Shown in pieces: positions 24,087 through 32,236 of a stretch of 64,000 nt of DNA. Under the pieces are notes generated by a model, which made no database searches, was not told the origin of the DNA, and worked only from the letters and a program-made list of their open reading frames with translations. Numbering within the stretch: the stretch's first letter is position 1; each line of letters begins with the position of its first letter. Origin of the DNA: REEB481 sp964586595 (GTDB taxonomy: Bacteria; Bacteroidota; Bacteroidia; NS11-12g; UBA955); contig CAZPHB010000011.1 in NCBI GenBank assembly GCA_964586595.1, forward strand, positions 34,062 through 98,061, written 5' to 3'. Made by a program: the position numbers and the translations under genes.

Positions 24087-25622
24087 ATGAAAATCATCAT
24101 TCTTAAGCATTTAAATGAGCGTACGCGACAGTCGATATGGTTCTGGTTGTTTTGGATGATTGCCAGCGGCAGTTTGGGTATTTTCAGCCGTTTGGATTTA
24201 GCGCCACAAGGCATCCATCAGGGAGCGCAATGTGATCGCGCTTCATTGGCTTGGAACTTTGCTTATACCGATAGAAACATCCTGAAGCCACATGTGCACG
24301 AAACCAGGTTTGGCAATGGTTTGGTGGCTGGCGAGTTTCCATTGGTGCCTTGGTTGGTTTCCAAGTGTTATCAGGCTTTTGGCTTCCATCATTTTTGGTT
24401 TCGGGGAATCAATTGGTTGTTCCTTTCCTTGGGCGCATGGTGTGCGTTCCTGATCAGCGGTTACTTCATCAATCATTTGTTTCATCGGCTGCTGTTAATA
24501 GCCATTTGGACGTTTTCTCCCATCCTTTTGTTTTACGGGCCAGCTTTTTTACCCGATACAACAGCCCTAGCCTGTTCGTTAATGGCATGGTATTTCCTGA
24601 TTCGCTGGCGATTTCAAATGCGCAGTACAGATCTGGTATTGGGTTTACTACTACTTGGCTTGGCCGGAATGGTGAAGGTTACCTTCAGCGCAGGATTGTT
24701 TCCGGCCGCATTGTTGATTGGGCGTTCACTGAGCGCGTCAGCCACGGGATGGAAAAAGTGGATCTTGCCGGCATCGCTTATTTTGATTGCAGCACTGGCC
24801 ATTAATGGTTGGTACCGATATGCAGCAGCGTTGAATGCCGCTTCCGGAAATGTGCATTTTTTGTTACAGGCCAAGCCTGCTGCCGATATCCAGGAGGCGC
24901 GCATACTCACCGTGAGCATTGTAAAGAATTGGCTGGAACAGTTCTATCCCGGCCCTTATGTGTTTGCCTTGCTCATGCTTGGCCTTATTGCTGCGCTGTT
25001 CCCCAAAAAACAGGATCCGTGGATTTATCAATTGAGTCTTTGGTATCTGTTGGCTGCAGGTGGGTTTTTCGTGTTGATGCAGTCGCAGTTTCTGTACCAC
25101 GATTATTATTTCATCTTCTTTTACCTGCCGGTATTTTTCATCCTGATTCAGTTCTACCTGCGGAGCATTCGTTTCTCAGGGGCGCTGGGCTGTGCCACAT
25201 GGCTACTTTATTTCCTCCCAATCATGCATTACAGTCATACCAGCGAATTACTTGCTGCACGCTATCGACAGGGTAGCTATTGGGAACAAACCATTACGCA
25301 GTTAAGCACCTGGGAAGGTTCGGATCGCTGGTTGGACAGCCTTGGTGTTCCCCGGAACGAACAGGCCCTGCTCACCGGGTTTGATCCTTCGCCGAACAAT
25401 CAGCTGTATTTCCTGCAGCGTCGGGGTAAGCGCTTTCACAGTGATTATTCACCAGAAACCGTTCATGGCATCATCCTGGAACATGGCATACGCTGGCTGG
25501 TACTTTCCGATGCCCAGGCATGGGATCAAGGCTACCGCAACGATTCTTTGTTCACCACAGAACGTGTGGGCGTAAGAAATTACCTGGAGTTGAGGAAAGT
25601 CACTGTTAAGCCTCAGCCATAA
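24087..25622 (+). CDS. Polytopic membrane protein, GT39-like glycosyltransferase family
   Basis: A 511-residue protein with about ten hydrophobic helices and a short soluble C-terminal region. The early luminal loop (FSRLDLAPQGIHQGAQCDRASLA, with an Asp/Glu-type acidic residue after the first helix) and the GEFPLVPWL segment are typical of PMT/ArnT-like GT-C enzymes, which use polyprenyl-phosphate sugars. Substrate unknown. ATG 24087 is chosen because an upstream TTG lies inside the divergent gene. Its end overlaps the convergent metH-N gene by 17 bases. Confidence 0.7.
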   Translation: MKIIILKHLNERTRQSIWFWLFWMIASGSLGIFSRLDLAPQGIHQGAQCDRASLAWNFAYTDRNILKPHVHETRFGNGLVAGEFPLVPWLVSKCYQAFGFHHFWFRGINWLFLSLGAWCAFLISGYFINHLFHRLLLIAIWTFSPILLFYGPAFLPDTTALACSLMAWYFLIRWRFQMRSTDLVLGLLLLGLAGMVKVTFSAGLFPAALLIGRSLSASATGWKKWILPASLILIAALAINGWYRYAAALNAASGNVHFLLQAKPAADIQEARILTVSIVKNWLEQFYPGPYVFALLMLGLIAALFPKKQDPWIYQLSLWYLLAAGGFFVLMQSQFLYHDYYFIFFYLPVFFILIQFYLRSIRFSGALGCATWLLYFLPIMHYSHTSELLAARYRQGSYWEQTITQLSTWEGSDRWLDSLGVPRNEQALLTGFDPSPNNQLYFLQRRGKRFHSDYSPETVHGIILEHGIRWLVLSDAQAWDQGYRNDSLFTTERVGVRNYLELRKVTVKPQP

Positions 25623-26616
25623 GCGGCAATTTGCGCGGTGTGTATTTTGCTGCTTCCCTGGCAATAACCGCAATATGTTCCGGCGTGGTTCCACAGCAAC
25701 CACCAACTACATTCACAAAACCATCTTTGCAATAAGAAGCCATTACTGCGGCCATACCTTCCGGAGTATCGTCATATTCACCGAATTCGTTCGGCAATCC
25801 GGCATTTGGGTACAAGGTGGTGTACACCCATGCATTCTTACTCAAAGCTTCGATGTATGGACGCATTTGGTCCGCGCCCAGGGCGCAGTTCAGGCCGATG
25901 CTCAAAAGCTTGGCGTGGCTCACGCTGATCCAGAAAGCTTCTGCCGTTTGTCCACTCAGCGTGCGCCCGCTGGCATCGGTAATGGTTCCGGAAACCATCA
26001 CCGGTATATCCAAACCGCGTTCTTCCTTCAGGCTGTTGATTGCAAATAATGCTGCTTTACAATTGAGGGTGTCGAATACTGTTTCCACAAGAAAAAGATC
26101 AACACCCGCATCTGCAAGTGCTTCGGCTTGTTCGCGATATGCGGCAGCCAAATCGTCAAAATTTACGGCCCTGAATCCCGGATTGTTGACATCAGGGCTC
26201 AGACTGGCAGTGCGGTTGGTTGGTCCAATCGCTCCGGCAACAAACCGCGGTTTGGCAGGGTTTTGGGCTGTATAGCTTTCGGCAGCTTCCTTAGCCAATC
26301 GCACGGCTTCAAGATTGAGTTCGCGTACCAATGATTCCATGTGGTAATCGGCCATGGAAATACGGTTGGCGTTGAAAGTATTTGTTTCCAGAATATCGGC
26401 CCCGGCATCCAGAAAGTCCCGATGAATAGCGGAGATGATTTCCGGTTGGGTGAGCACAAGCAGGTCGTTGTTGCCTTTCAGCGGATGAGGATAATCCTGA
26501 AATCGATTACCCCGGTATGCCTGTTCGTCAAGTTTATGCTTCTGGATCATGGTTCCCATGGCACCATCAATGACCATGATGCGCTGGTCCAGTATCTGTT
26601 TAATGTTGGTTTTCAT
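25606..26616 (-). CDS. Homocysteine S-methyltransferase domain, N-terminal half of MetH
   Basis: A 336-residue protein equal to the homocysteine-binding barrel of cobalamin-dependent methionine synthase. MVIDGAMGTMIQ at the start, the RFVAGAIGPTNRT loop and zinc cysteines in GLNCALGAD and GGCCGTTPEH are visible. In Bacteroidota MetH is often split; the second half (folate, cobalamin and activation domains) would normally lie next to it, but the neighbours here are an unrelated membrane-anchored protein and a convergent gene. It starts four bases inside the previous gene's end. Confidence 0.9.
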   Translation of the reverse strand: MKTNIKQILDQRIMVIDGAMGTMIQKHKLDEQAYRGNRFQDYPHPLKGNNDLLVLTQPEIISAIHRDFLDAGADILETNTFNANRISMADYHMESLVRELNLEAVRLAKEAAESYTAQNPAKPRFVAGAIGPTNRTASLSPDVNNPGFRAVNFDDLAAAYREQAEALADAGVDLFLVETVFDTLNCKAALFAINSLKEERGLDIPVMVSGTITDASGRTLSGQTAEAFWISVSHAKLLSIGLNCALGADQMRPYIEALSKNAWVYTTLYPNAGLPNEFGEYDDTPEGMAAVMASYCKDGFVNVVGGCCGTTPEHIAVIAREAAKYTPRKLPLMAEA

Positions 26617-27503
26617 TGTTTCAAGAGGTTTAAATGTTCGCCGAACACTTCGAACAATAGGTTGAGGTATGTTTCGCTGGCAATGCTGTTGTCTTTATTC
26701 AACAGGGCCAGCGGGTCTTTCTGTGCAAACAACGTTGGACTGGAATGGTGGAACAGCAACAATGGCGACAAGTTTGTATTGGCCAATTTAGGATGTTTCA
26801 CCTGTGCCAGTGGTTCATCAAGTCGTACCTGCATGGAGGGCATTATTCCCTTGTATTGTGGCGATTTCCAGTACAGCAGATGAGGTTCCGGATCGTAAAG
26901 TTCCTGCACATCAGCCCTCTGCATCCAATTGTAGGTGCGTCCTGAAAATAAGGAGTCAAACACCTGTTCAGCTTTCCTGAAGTCTAATGGATTTGCCGTA
27001 TCAGCCTGGAACGGAAGGAATCCCATCAAGGCTTTATTGCGAAAGGCCAGGAACAGTGGTTTTTTGAGTCCGTGTACATAGCGATAATTAGCACGCTCAA
27101 TGATGCCCGAAACCAACCCTGCCGGAATAACCTGCGTAAGGAAGCGGCTTAATTTTTCTTCATCAAAGGTTTGGATGGCAAGGACCAATCCCTGTGGGAT
27201 CCTAAAAAGCAAAAGGTCGCTGTACAGGTCTATGCCTAAATCTCTGGGATCTTTGACGTTTCTGAAGATGGGAAGTTTGCTCAGGCTATCGGAAAAAGCA
27301 TTGAGTGCCGGGAGGTTTCCGGGTTGAACCTCTTTTTGAAGCGTACGTGTTTGGATATGAAACACCCATTCAGCGTCAGGTGGAACCAGCAATACGATTT
27401 TGCTTCTGCTGTTGAAGTTATACCGCAGATACACGGCCACAATAACGGCCAGCAGCAATACCGGAATTCCGATGCGAAGTGCAATGCGTCCAATCGGACT
27501 CAT
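26613..27503 (-). CDS. Hypothetical membrane-anchored protein
   Basis: A 296-residue protein that I do not recognise. It has one N-terminal transmembrane helix (about residues 6-26), then an exported domain with alternating hydrophobic strands. There is no lipobox or sorting tail. Its stop overlaps the start of the MetH-like gene by four bases (TGATG-type coupling region), so the two are translated together, but the functional link is unknown. A role in the cell envelope is the most that can be inferred. Confidence 0.7.
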   Translation of the reverse strand: MSPIGRIALRIGIPVLLLAVIVAVYLRYNFNSRSKIVLLVPPDAEWVFHIQTRTLQKEVQPGNLPALNAFSDSLSKLPIFRNVKDPRDLGIDLYSDLLLFRIPQGLVLAIQTFDEEKLSRFLTQVIPAGLVSGIIERANYRYVHGLKKPLFLAFRNKALMGFLPFQADTANPLDFRKAEQVFDSLFSGRTYNWMQRADVQELYDPEPHLLYWKSPQYKGIMPSMQVRLDEPLAQVKHPKLANTNLSPLLLFHHSSPTLFAQKDPLALLNKDNSIASETYLNLLFEVFGEHLNLLKQ

Positions 27504-27618
27504 GCCGCAAAGGTAGTATGGGAATTAACAGATTAGGTGCTCCGAAGCGTTGGAGGATGCCAATCCTTGCGCTATACTGCGTCGCTGAATCTGTGCAAAG
27601 AACAGTTGCATACCCTGT

Positions 27619-27658
27619 AAACGAAAAAACCCTCCGTGAGCGGAGGGTTTTTTCGTTT
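27619..27658 (-). terminator. Strong bidirectional terminator
   Basis: A near-perfect 18-bp inverted repeat: AAACGAAAAAACCCTCCG pairs with CGGAGGGTTTTTTCGTTT around a short loop. It lies 13 bases downstream of the Cys/His-rich gene on the minus strand. Confidence 0.9.
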
Positions 27659-27671
27659 GAATGTTCTTAGA

Positions 27672-28091
27672 TTATTGGTTCGTACCAGAAGGAGTGGCTG
27701 CAGGAGTGGCCTGACCATGACCCTGGCAAGGCTTATTGCAAGCCGGCTTTTGGGTTTCGGTAGCATTGGCACTGTGTGCATGGCCGGTGCAGGCTGAGGC
27801 CTGTCCTTCTTTGCTTTTACAACAAGCTTTAGGTGCAGCAGCACTGTTTTGACCTGCGCAGGCAGCCTGTCCGGTTTTTGCTTTGCAGCAAGCCTTTGCG
27901 GGGGCAGCAGCGGCAGGGGTTGCAGGGGCTTCAGTAACAGCTACCGGAGTAACTTGCACAGGCGCCTGACCTACAGATGGTTGATTGGTGCTTTGTGCAG
28001 GTTTGATTTCATTTCCTGCAGCATCTACGTTTTGTGCATGAGCGGTGGCAACTGCACCGAAAATCATGGCTATGAAAAACAGTTTTTTCAT
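27672..28091 (-). CDS. Small secreted Cys/His-rich protein
   Basis: A 139-residue protein with a signal peptide (MKKLFFIAMIFGAVATAHAQ), a low-complexity Pro/Ala/Thr linker, and a Cys-rich tail. Two segments are almost repeated, KACCKAKTGQAACAG and KACCKSKEGQASACTG, followed by CNKPCQGHG and GHAHS: eight cysteines and several histidines in about 65 residues. This suggests binding of soft metal ions or disulfide cross-linking outside the cytoplasm, which is an inference. I do not recognise a named family. It stands alone between Psd and a strong terminator. Confidence 0.75.
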   Translation of the reverse strand: MKKLFFIAMIFGAVATAHAQNVDAAGNEIKPAQSTNQPSVGQAPVQVTPVAVTEAPATPAAAAPAKACCKAKTGQAACAGQNSAAAPKACCKSKEGQASACTGHAHSANATETQKPACNKPCQGHGQATPAATPSGTNQ

Positions 28092-28140
28092 GGTTCTTAG
28101 TTTGTTAGGTGTTTCACAAAGTTAGAAAATTTTCCTGCAT

Positions 28141-28794
28141 TCAGTCAAAATGTGCAATCACAGTTTCACCACCGGTCGTTTTTTCACCGAGTTTCACGGA
28201 AATCTTAGCATCCAGTGGTAAGAACAAATCAATTCTTGAGCCAAAGCGAATGAAGCCCATTTCTTGACCTTGCTGAACCTGTTGGCCTTCTTTCACATAA
28301 TAAATGATACGCCTTGCCAATGCACCGGCAATCTGTCGGAACAACACCTTTCGTCCGCCCTGGTCAATTACGACGGTACTCCGCTCATTTTCAGTGCTGC
28401 TTTTGGGATGCCAGGCCACCAGATATTTGCCGGGGTAATAACGCACGTACGCAATCTGACCGCCAATGGGGTTGCGGTTCACATGTACGTTTAATGGTGA
28501 CATAAAAATGCTGACCTGTTTGCGTTTGTCTTTGAAATATTCAGGCTCGTCAACTTCCTCAATTACCACTACTTTTCCATCGGCAGGTGCGATGATGGTA
28601 TTGGGATCAACAGGTGTATAACGCTGAGGATTCCTGAAAAATTGAACCACCAGAACATACAGAACAATAGAAACGAGCATCAGCAACTGAAACAGCAACC
28701 CGTCACCGGCCAACCAATGAACAACCAGGTTCAGGAAGCCCAGCAACAGGGTCGTGACGAGGATGATCAGGTAGCCTTCGCGATGGATGCGCAT
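28141..28794 (-). CDS. psd: Phosphatidylserine decarboxylase family protein
   Basis: A 217-residue membrane enzyme that converts phosphatidylserine to phosphatidylethanolamine. Two N-terminal membrane helices are followed by the PADGKVVVIEE strand, SIFMSPLNVHVNR and the self-cleavage site FGSRIDLF, where the Ser becomes the pyruvoyl group. The short archetidylserine-type form is usual in Bacteroidota. Its ATG overlaps the stop of gdh by one base (TGATG), so the two are translationally coupled. Confidence 0.92.
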   Translation of the reverse strand: MRIHREGYLIILVTTLLLGFLNLVVHWLAGDGLLFQLLMLVSIVLYVLVVQFFRNPQRYTPVDPNTIIAPADGKVVVIEEVDEPEYFKDKRKQVSIFMSPLNVHVNRNPIGGQIAYVRYYPGKYLVAWHPKSSTENERSTVVIDQGGRKVLFRQIAGALARRIIYYVKEGQQVQQGQEMGFIRFGSRIDLFLPLDAKISVKLGEKTTGGETVIAHFD

Positions 28795-30059
28795 CAGAAT
28801 TTGCCTCTGATTTTAAAAGTAGCAGCTACCTTGTCCAGCGCCACAATGTAAGCAGCCAAGCGCATGGTGGTGCTGTATTTCTGTGACATTCCGAACACGG
28901 TATCGAAGGCCTGTTTCATCACGCGATCGGCGCGCCGATTCACGCGTTCTTCTGTCCAGTAATAACCAAGTCGGTTTTGTACCCATTCAAAATACGAAAC
29001 GGTTACACCACCGGCATTGGCCAGAATATCAGGAACAACCATGATGCCTTTTTCCTGAAGGATGGGGTCTGCTTCTGCAGTGGTGGGGCCATTGGCGCCT
29101 TCCACAATCAGGCGCGCCTTAATCTGTGCAGCATTTTCCAGCGTGATTTGGTCTTCCATAGCTGCGGGAACCAGGATGTCGCAAGGAAGCGTAAGAAGTT
29201 CGGAATTTGAAATTTTCGAACCGCCGGTAAAACCTTCGAGGCTGCGGCTGGGGCTATTCTGTACGTAGGCGATGGCTTCTTCTACGTTGATGCCATTTGG
29301 ATTGTGGTAGCCGCCGCTCACATCGCTGATGCCCACAATTTTTACGCCGAGCATGCTGATGAGTTTTGCGCTGATGCTTCCCACATTCCCGAAGCCCTGA
29401 ACCACGCAGGTACTTTCGGTAGGATTCATGCCTAGTTTTGCCATGGCACTGCGGCAAGAAACCATTACACCGCGGCCGGTAGCTTCCACACGGCCCAGTG
29501 AGCCACCAAGGATCAACGGCTTTCCTGTAACTACCGCCCAGGAGTTCTGATCTTTTATTTTACTGTATTCATCAACAATCCAGGCCATTTCCTGCTGTCC
29601 GGTACCCATGTCGGGCGCGGGAATGTCTGTATCGGGTCCAAAAATTTCACTCATGGAAAGCGTATAGGCGCGCGTTAAACGCTCCAATTCACCTTTGCTC
29701 ATGCTGCGGGGATCGCACTTGATGCCACCTTTTGCTCCGCCGTAGGGAATGTTCACAACGGCACATTTCCAGGTCATCCATGCGGCCAGGGCACGCACTT
29801 CGTCTTCGTTCACATCCATGGAATAGCGCACACCGCCTTTGCTGGGACCCAACAAAGTGCTGTGCACGACCCTGAAACCTTCAAAAACACGAATGCTGCC
29901 GTCATCCATGGTGATGGGCAGATTTACTGCAACTGCCTTGGCCGGAACTTTAAGTACATTCATGATGGATTCTTCCAGACCCATCAGGCGCGCTGCCTCG
30001 TCGAAACGCTGCATCATTGAATGCAGGGGATTGTGTTTGTGTTCTATGGTTGCACCCAT
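28794..30059 (-). CDS. gdhA: Glutamate dehydrogenase (Glu/Leu/Phe/Val family)
   Basis: A 421-residue cytoplasmic oxidoreductase that interconverts glutamate and 2-oxoglutarate. Motifs: GPSKGGVRY, the catalytic-lysine region WKCAVVNIPYGGAKGGI, APDMGT, GRGV, the Rossmann VQGFGNVGS and ANAGGVTVSYFEW near the C-terminus. ATG 30059 gives the usual N-terminus; a seven-residue upstream extension is possible. GATATTTG (one mismatch to a -7 box) lies 18 bases upstream. It is divergent from tyrS and coupled to psd. Confidence 0.93.
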   Translation of the reverse strand: MGATIEHKHNPLHSMMQRFDEAARLMGLEESIMNVLKVPAKAVAVNLPITMDDGSIRVFEGFRVVHSTLLGPSKGGVRYSMDVNEDEVRALAAWMTWKCAVVNIPYGGAKGGIKCDPRSMSKGELERLTRAYTLSMSEIFGPDTDIPAPDMGTGQQEMAWIVDEYSKIKDQNSWAVVTGKPLILGGSLGRVEATGRGVMVSCRSAMAKLGMNPTESTCVVQGFGNVGSISAKLISMLGVKIVGISDVSGGYHNPNGINVEEAIAYVQNSPSRSLEGFTGGSKISNSELLTLPCDILVPAAMEDQITLENAAQIKARLIVEGANGPTTAEADPILQEKGIMVVPDILANAGGVTVSYFEWVQNRLGYYWTEERVNRRADRVMKQAFDTVFGMSQKYSTTMRLAAYIVALDKVAATFKIRGKF

Positions 30060-30125
30060 AACGAAAATTTGAGGTGGCAAATATCCGATTTACCATTGGG
30101 AAAGGCAAAGCGCCCTTTACGTGGT

Positions 30126-30133
30126 TATTTTTG
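30126..30133 (+). promoter_or_regulatory. -7 box for tyrS
   Basis: TATTTTTG matches TAnnTTTG and ends 7 bases before the tyrS ATG. Confidence 0.5.
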
Positions 30134-30140
30134 CCGCTCT

Positions 30141-31436
30141 ATGAGTTTTCAACCTCGCTTTAATCTTGTGGAAGAACTGCGCTGGCGCGGCATGCTGCAC
30201 GACCTCATCCCGGGTGTGGAAGAGCTGCTGATGCGCGAACAGGTTACCGGTTACATCGGATTTGATCCAACGGCAGATAGTTTACACATTGGAAATCTGG
30301 TGCCCATCATGTTGCTGGTGCATCTTCAAAGGGCCGGGCATAAGCCCGTTGCTTTGGTTGGCGGTGCAACCGGAATGGTGGGTGATCCTTCCGGCAAAAG
30401 TGAAGAGCGCAAATTGATGCAGGAAGAAACCATCAACTATAACCTCGATTGTCAACGCAGGCAGCTGGAGCGTTTTCTTCAGTTCAGTGGCGACAATGCA
30501 GCGTCAGTGGTGAATAATTACGATTGGTTTAAAGCGTTTAGCTTCCTGGATTTCATCAGGGAAGTAGGCAAACACATTACCATCAGCTACATGATGGGCA
30601 AAGACAGTGTGCGCAACCGTTTGGAAAACACCGGGATGTCATTTACCGAGTTCAGCTATCAGCTGGTACAGGGGTATGATTTTTATCATTTATACCAAAA
30701 CCATGGCTGCAAATTGCAAATGGGCGGCAGCGATCAATGGGGAAATATTACCACGGGAACAGAGTTGATTCGCCGCATGGCCGGTGGTGAAGCGTATGCC
30801 ATTACCGCGCCCCTGATTACAAAAAGCGACGGATCTAAGTTTGGCAAAAGCGAAGGCGGGAATGTCTGGCTCGATCCGGCACGCACATCGCCCTATAAAT
30901 TTTATCAATTCTGGTTGAATCAAAGCGATGAAGATGCTTCGCGTTACATCCGGATTTACACACTGCTCGACCAGGCTTCTATTCTGGCCCTGGAGTCAGA
31001 ACATCAGGCAGCACCGCACCTCAGGATTTTACAGAAAGAACTTGCCGCCCAGGTAACCACGATGGTGCATGGCGCTCAAGAACTGCAACAAGCGCTGCAA
31101 GCCACGGAAATTCTGTTTGGCAACAGCAGCAGCGATGCGCTTAGAACCATTGATCCTGATTTATTACTTCAGATCATGGAAGGGGTTCCGATGTTTCAGG
31201 TTCCAAAAACAAAGCTGGATGCAGGTATCAACATCATGGAACTCACCGCTGTAGATACGCAGGTATTCCCAAGCAAAGGCGAAGCCCGCAAAATGATTCA
31301 GGCCGGAGGCTTCAGCATCAACAAGGAAAAACAAGCCGACGAACAGGTTGTGATAGACAGTTCGTACTTACTCCACGGAAAATTCCTGCTGGCCCAGCGC
31401 GGCAAGAAGAATTATTACCTGATTGTAGCAGAATAA
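30141..31436 (+). CDS. tyrS: Tyrosyl-tRNA synthetase
   Basis: A 431-residue class I aminoacyl-tRNA synthetase. The nucleotide-binding HIGN motif (SLHIGNLVP), the YQLVQGYDFYHL Tyr-binding region, the QMGGSDQWGN strand and the KFGKSEGGN form of the KMSKS loop identify TyrS. A C-terminal S4-like RNA-binding domain spans roughly residues 350-431 (KMIQAGGFSIN, then LLAQRGKKNYYLI). ATG 30141 fits the family; 40 upstream residues in frame are not family-like and fall upstream of the -7 box. Confidence 0.97.
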   Translation: MSFQPRFNLVEELRWRGMLHDLIPGVEELLMREQVTGYIGFDPTADSLHIGNLVPIMLLVHLQRAGHKPVALVGGATGMVGDPSGKSEERKLMQEETINYNLDCQRRQLERFLQFSGDNAASVVNNYDWFKAFSFLDFIREVGKHITISYMMGKDSVRNRLENTGMSFTEFSYQLVQGYDFYHLYQNHGCKLQMGGSDQWGNITTGTELIRRMAGGEAYAITAPLITKSDGSKFGKSEGGNVWLDPARTSPYKFYQFWLNQSDEDASRYIRIYTLLDQASILALESEHQAAPHLRILQKELAAQVTTMVHGAQELQQALQATEILFGNSSSDALRTIDPDLLLQIMEGVPMFQVPKTKLDAGINIMELTAVDTQVFPSKGEARKMIQAGGFSINKEKQADEQVVIDSSYLLHGKFLLAQRGKKNYYLIVAE

Positions 31437-31449
31437 TCCTTCAGCACAA

Positions 31450-31486
31450 AACAAAAAACCCCGACCATAGGCCGGGGTTTTTTGTT
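31450..31486. terminator. Bidirectional terminator between tyrS and slyD
   Basis: ACAAAAAACCCCG paired with CGGGGTTTTTTGT around a short loop, T-runs on both strands, lying between two convergent genes. Confidence 0.9.
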
Positions 31487-31503
31487 GAAATAACTCTTTA
31501 GGA

Positions 31504-32001
31504 TTAATGGTGATGCCCGCCCGGTCCGTGCACATGGCCGTGATCCAGCTCTTCAGCCGAGGCGTCGCGAACTGATACAATGGCACCGGAAAATTGCAAC
31601 ACCTGATCGGCCAGCGGATGGTTGAAATCCATGGTCACTAATTCACTGTTAAAATCTACGATTTTGCCTTGGAGCGGATTGCCCATCTGGTCCTGCATGG
31701 GGATGATGTTTCCCACCTTCAATATGCCTTCAGGTACATCGGCGCCCTGAAATACAGAAGCCGGAACCTGAACCACCGCGCCGGGGTCAGATACACCGTA
31801 ACCTTCTTCAGCAGTCAGGGTGAAGCTGAATGCATCGCCAACCTTTAATCCTTCCAGGTTGCGGTCAAAAGCTTCAAGCGTCTGACCGATGCCGTGAATA
31901 AAGGTAAAGGGGTCTTGTTCCGTGGTGGCGTCTGCGATGTCGCCATTGCTGAGGGTCAGCGTGTACGTGAGACTCACCACCCGGTTTTTTTCAATGTTCA
32001 T
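31504..32001 (-). CDS. slyD: FKBP-type peptidyl-prolyl isomerase, SlyD-like
   Basis: A 165-residue FKBP/SlyD-type isomerase and folding chaperone. It has the split FKBP core around an IF domain: VSLTYTLTLSNGDIAD, the PFTFIHGIGQTLEAFDRNLEGL strand region, GVSDPGAVVQVP, and MDFNHPLA. The C-terminus ends in a His-rich metal-binding tail (HGHVHGPGGHHH), as in other SlyD proteins that bind nickel or zinc. It is convergent with tyrS. Confidence 0.93.
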   Translation of the reverse strand: MNIEKNRVVSLTYTLTLSNGDIADATTEQDPFTFIHGIGQTLEAFDRNLEGLKVGDAFSFTLTAEEGYGVSDPGAVVQVPASVFQGADVPEGILKVGNIIPMQDQMGNPLQGKIVDFNSELVTMDFNHPLADQVLQFSGAIVSVRDASAEELDHGHVHGPGGHHH

Positions 32002-32236
32002 AATTGCTTGAATGATGATACAAAATACGGAGAGAAATGGCCGATAAGCAAACGGATTCGTTCGATTACCACATCGCGGATACCTTTAATTGGTCAACGA
32101 TGCCAGACATGGCCTTGAGGGAATAACCGTTCGTAAATCTGTGTTGATTTGCATGATGTTCCTTGGTTTTTGCGTTTTATGTTTGTTTTCAATAATGGAA
32201 TTATTTCATACTTCTAAAAATAGAACCGAAAAAAAC

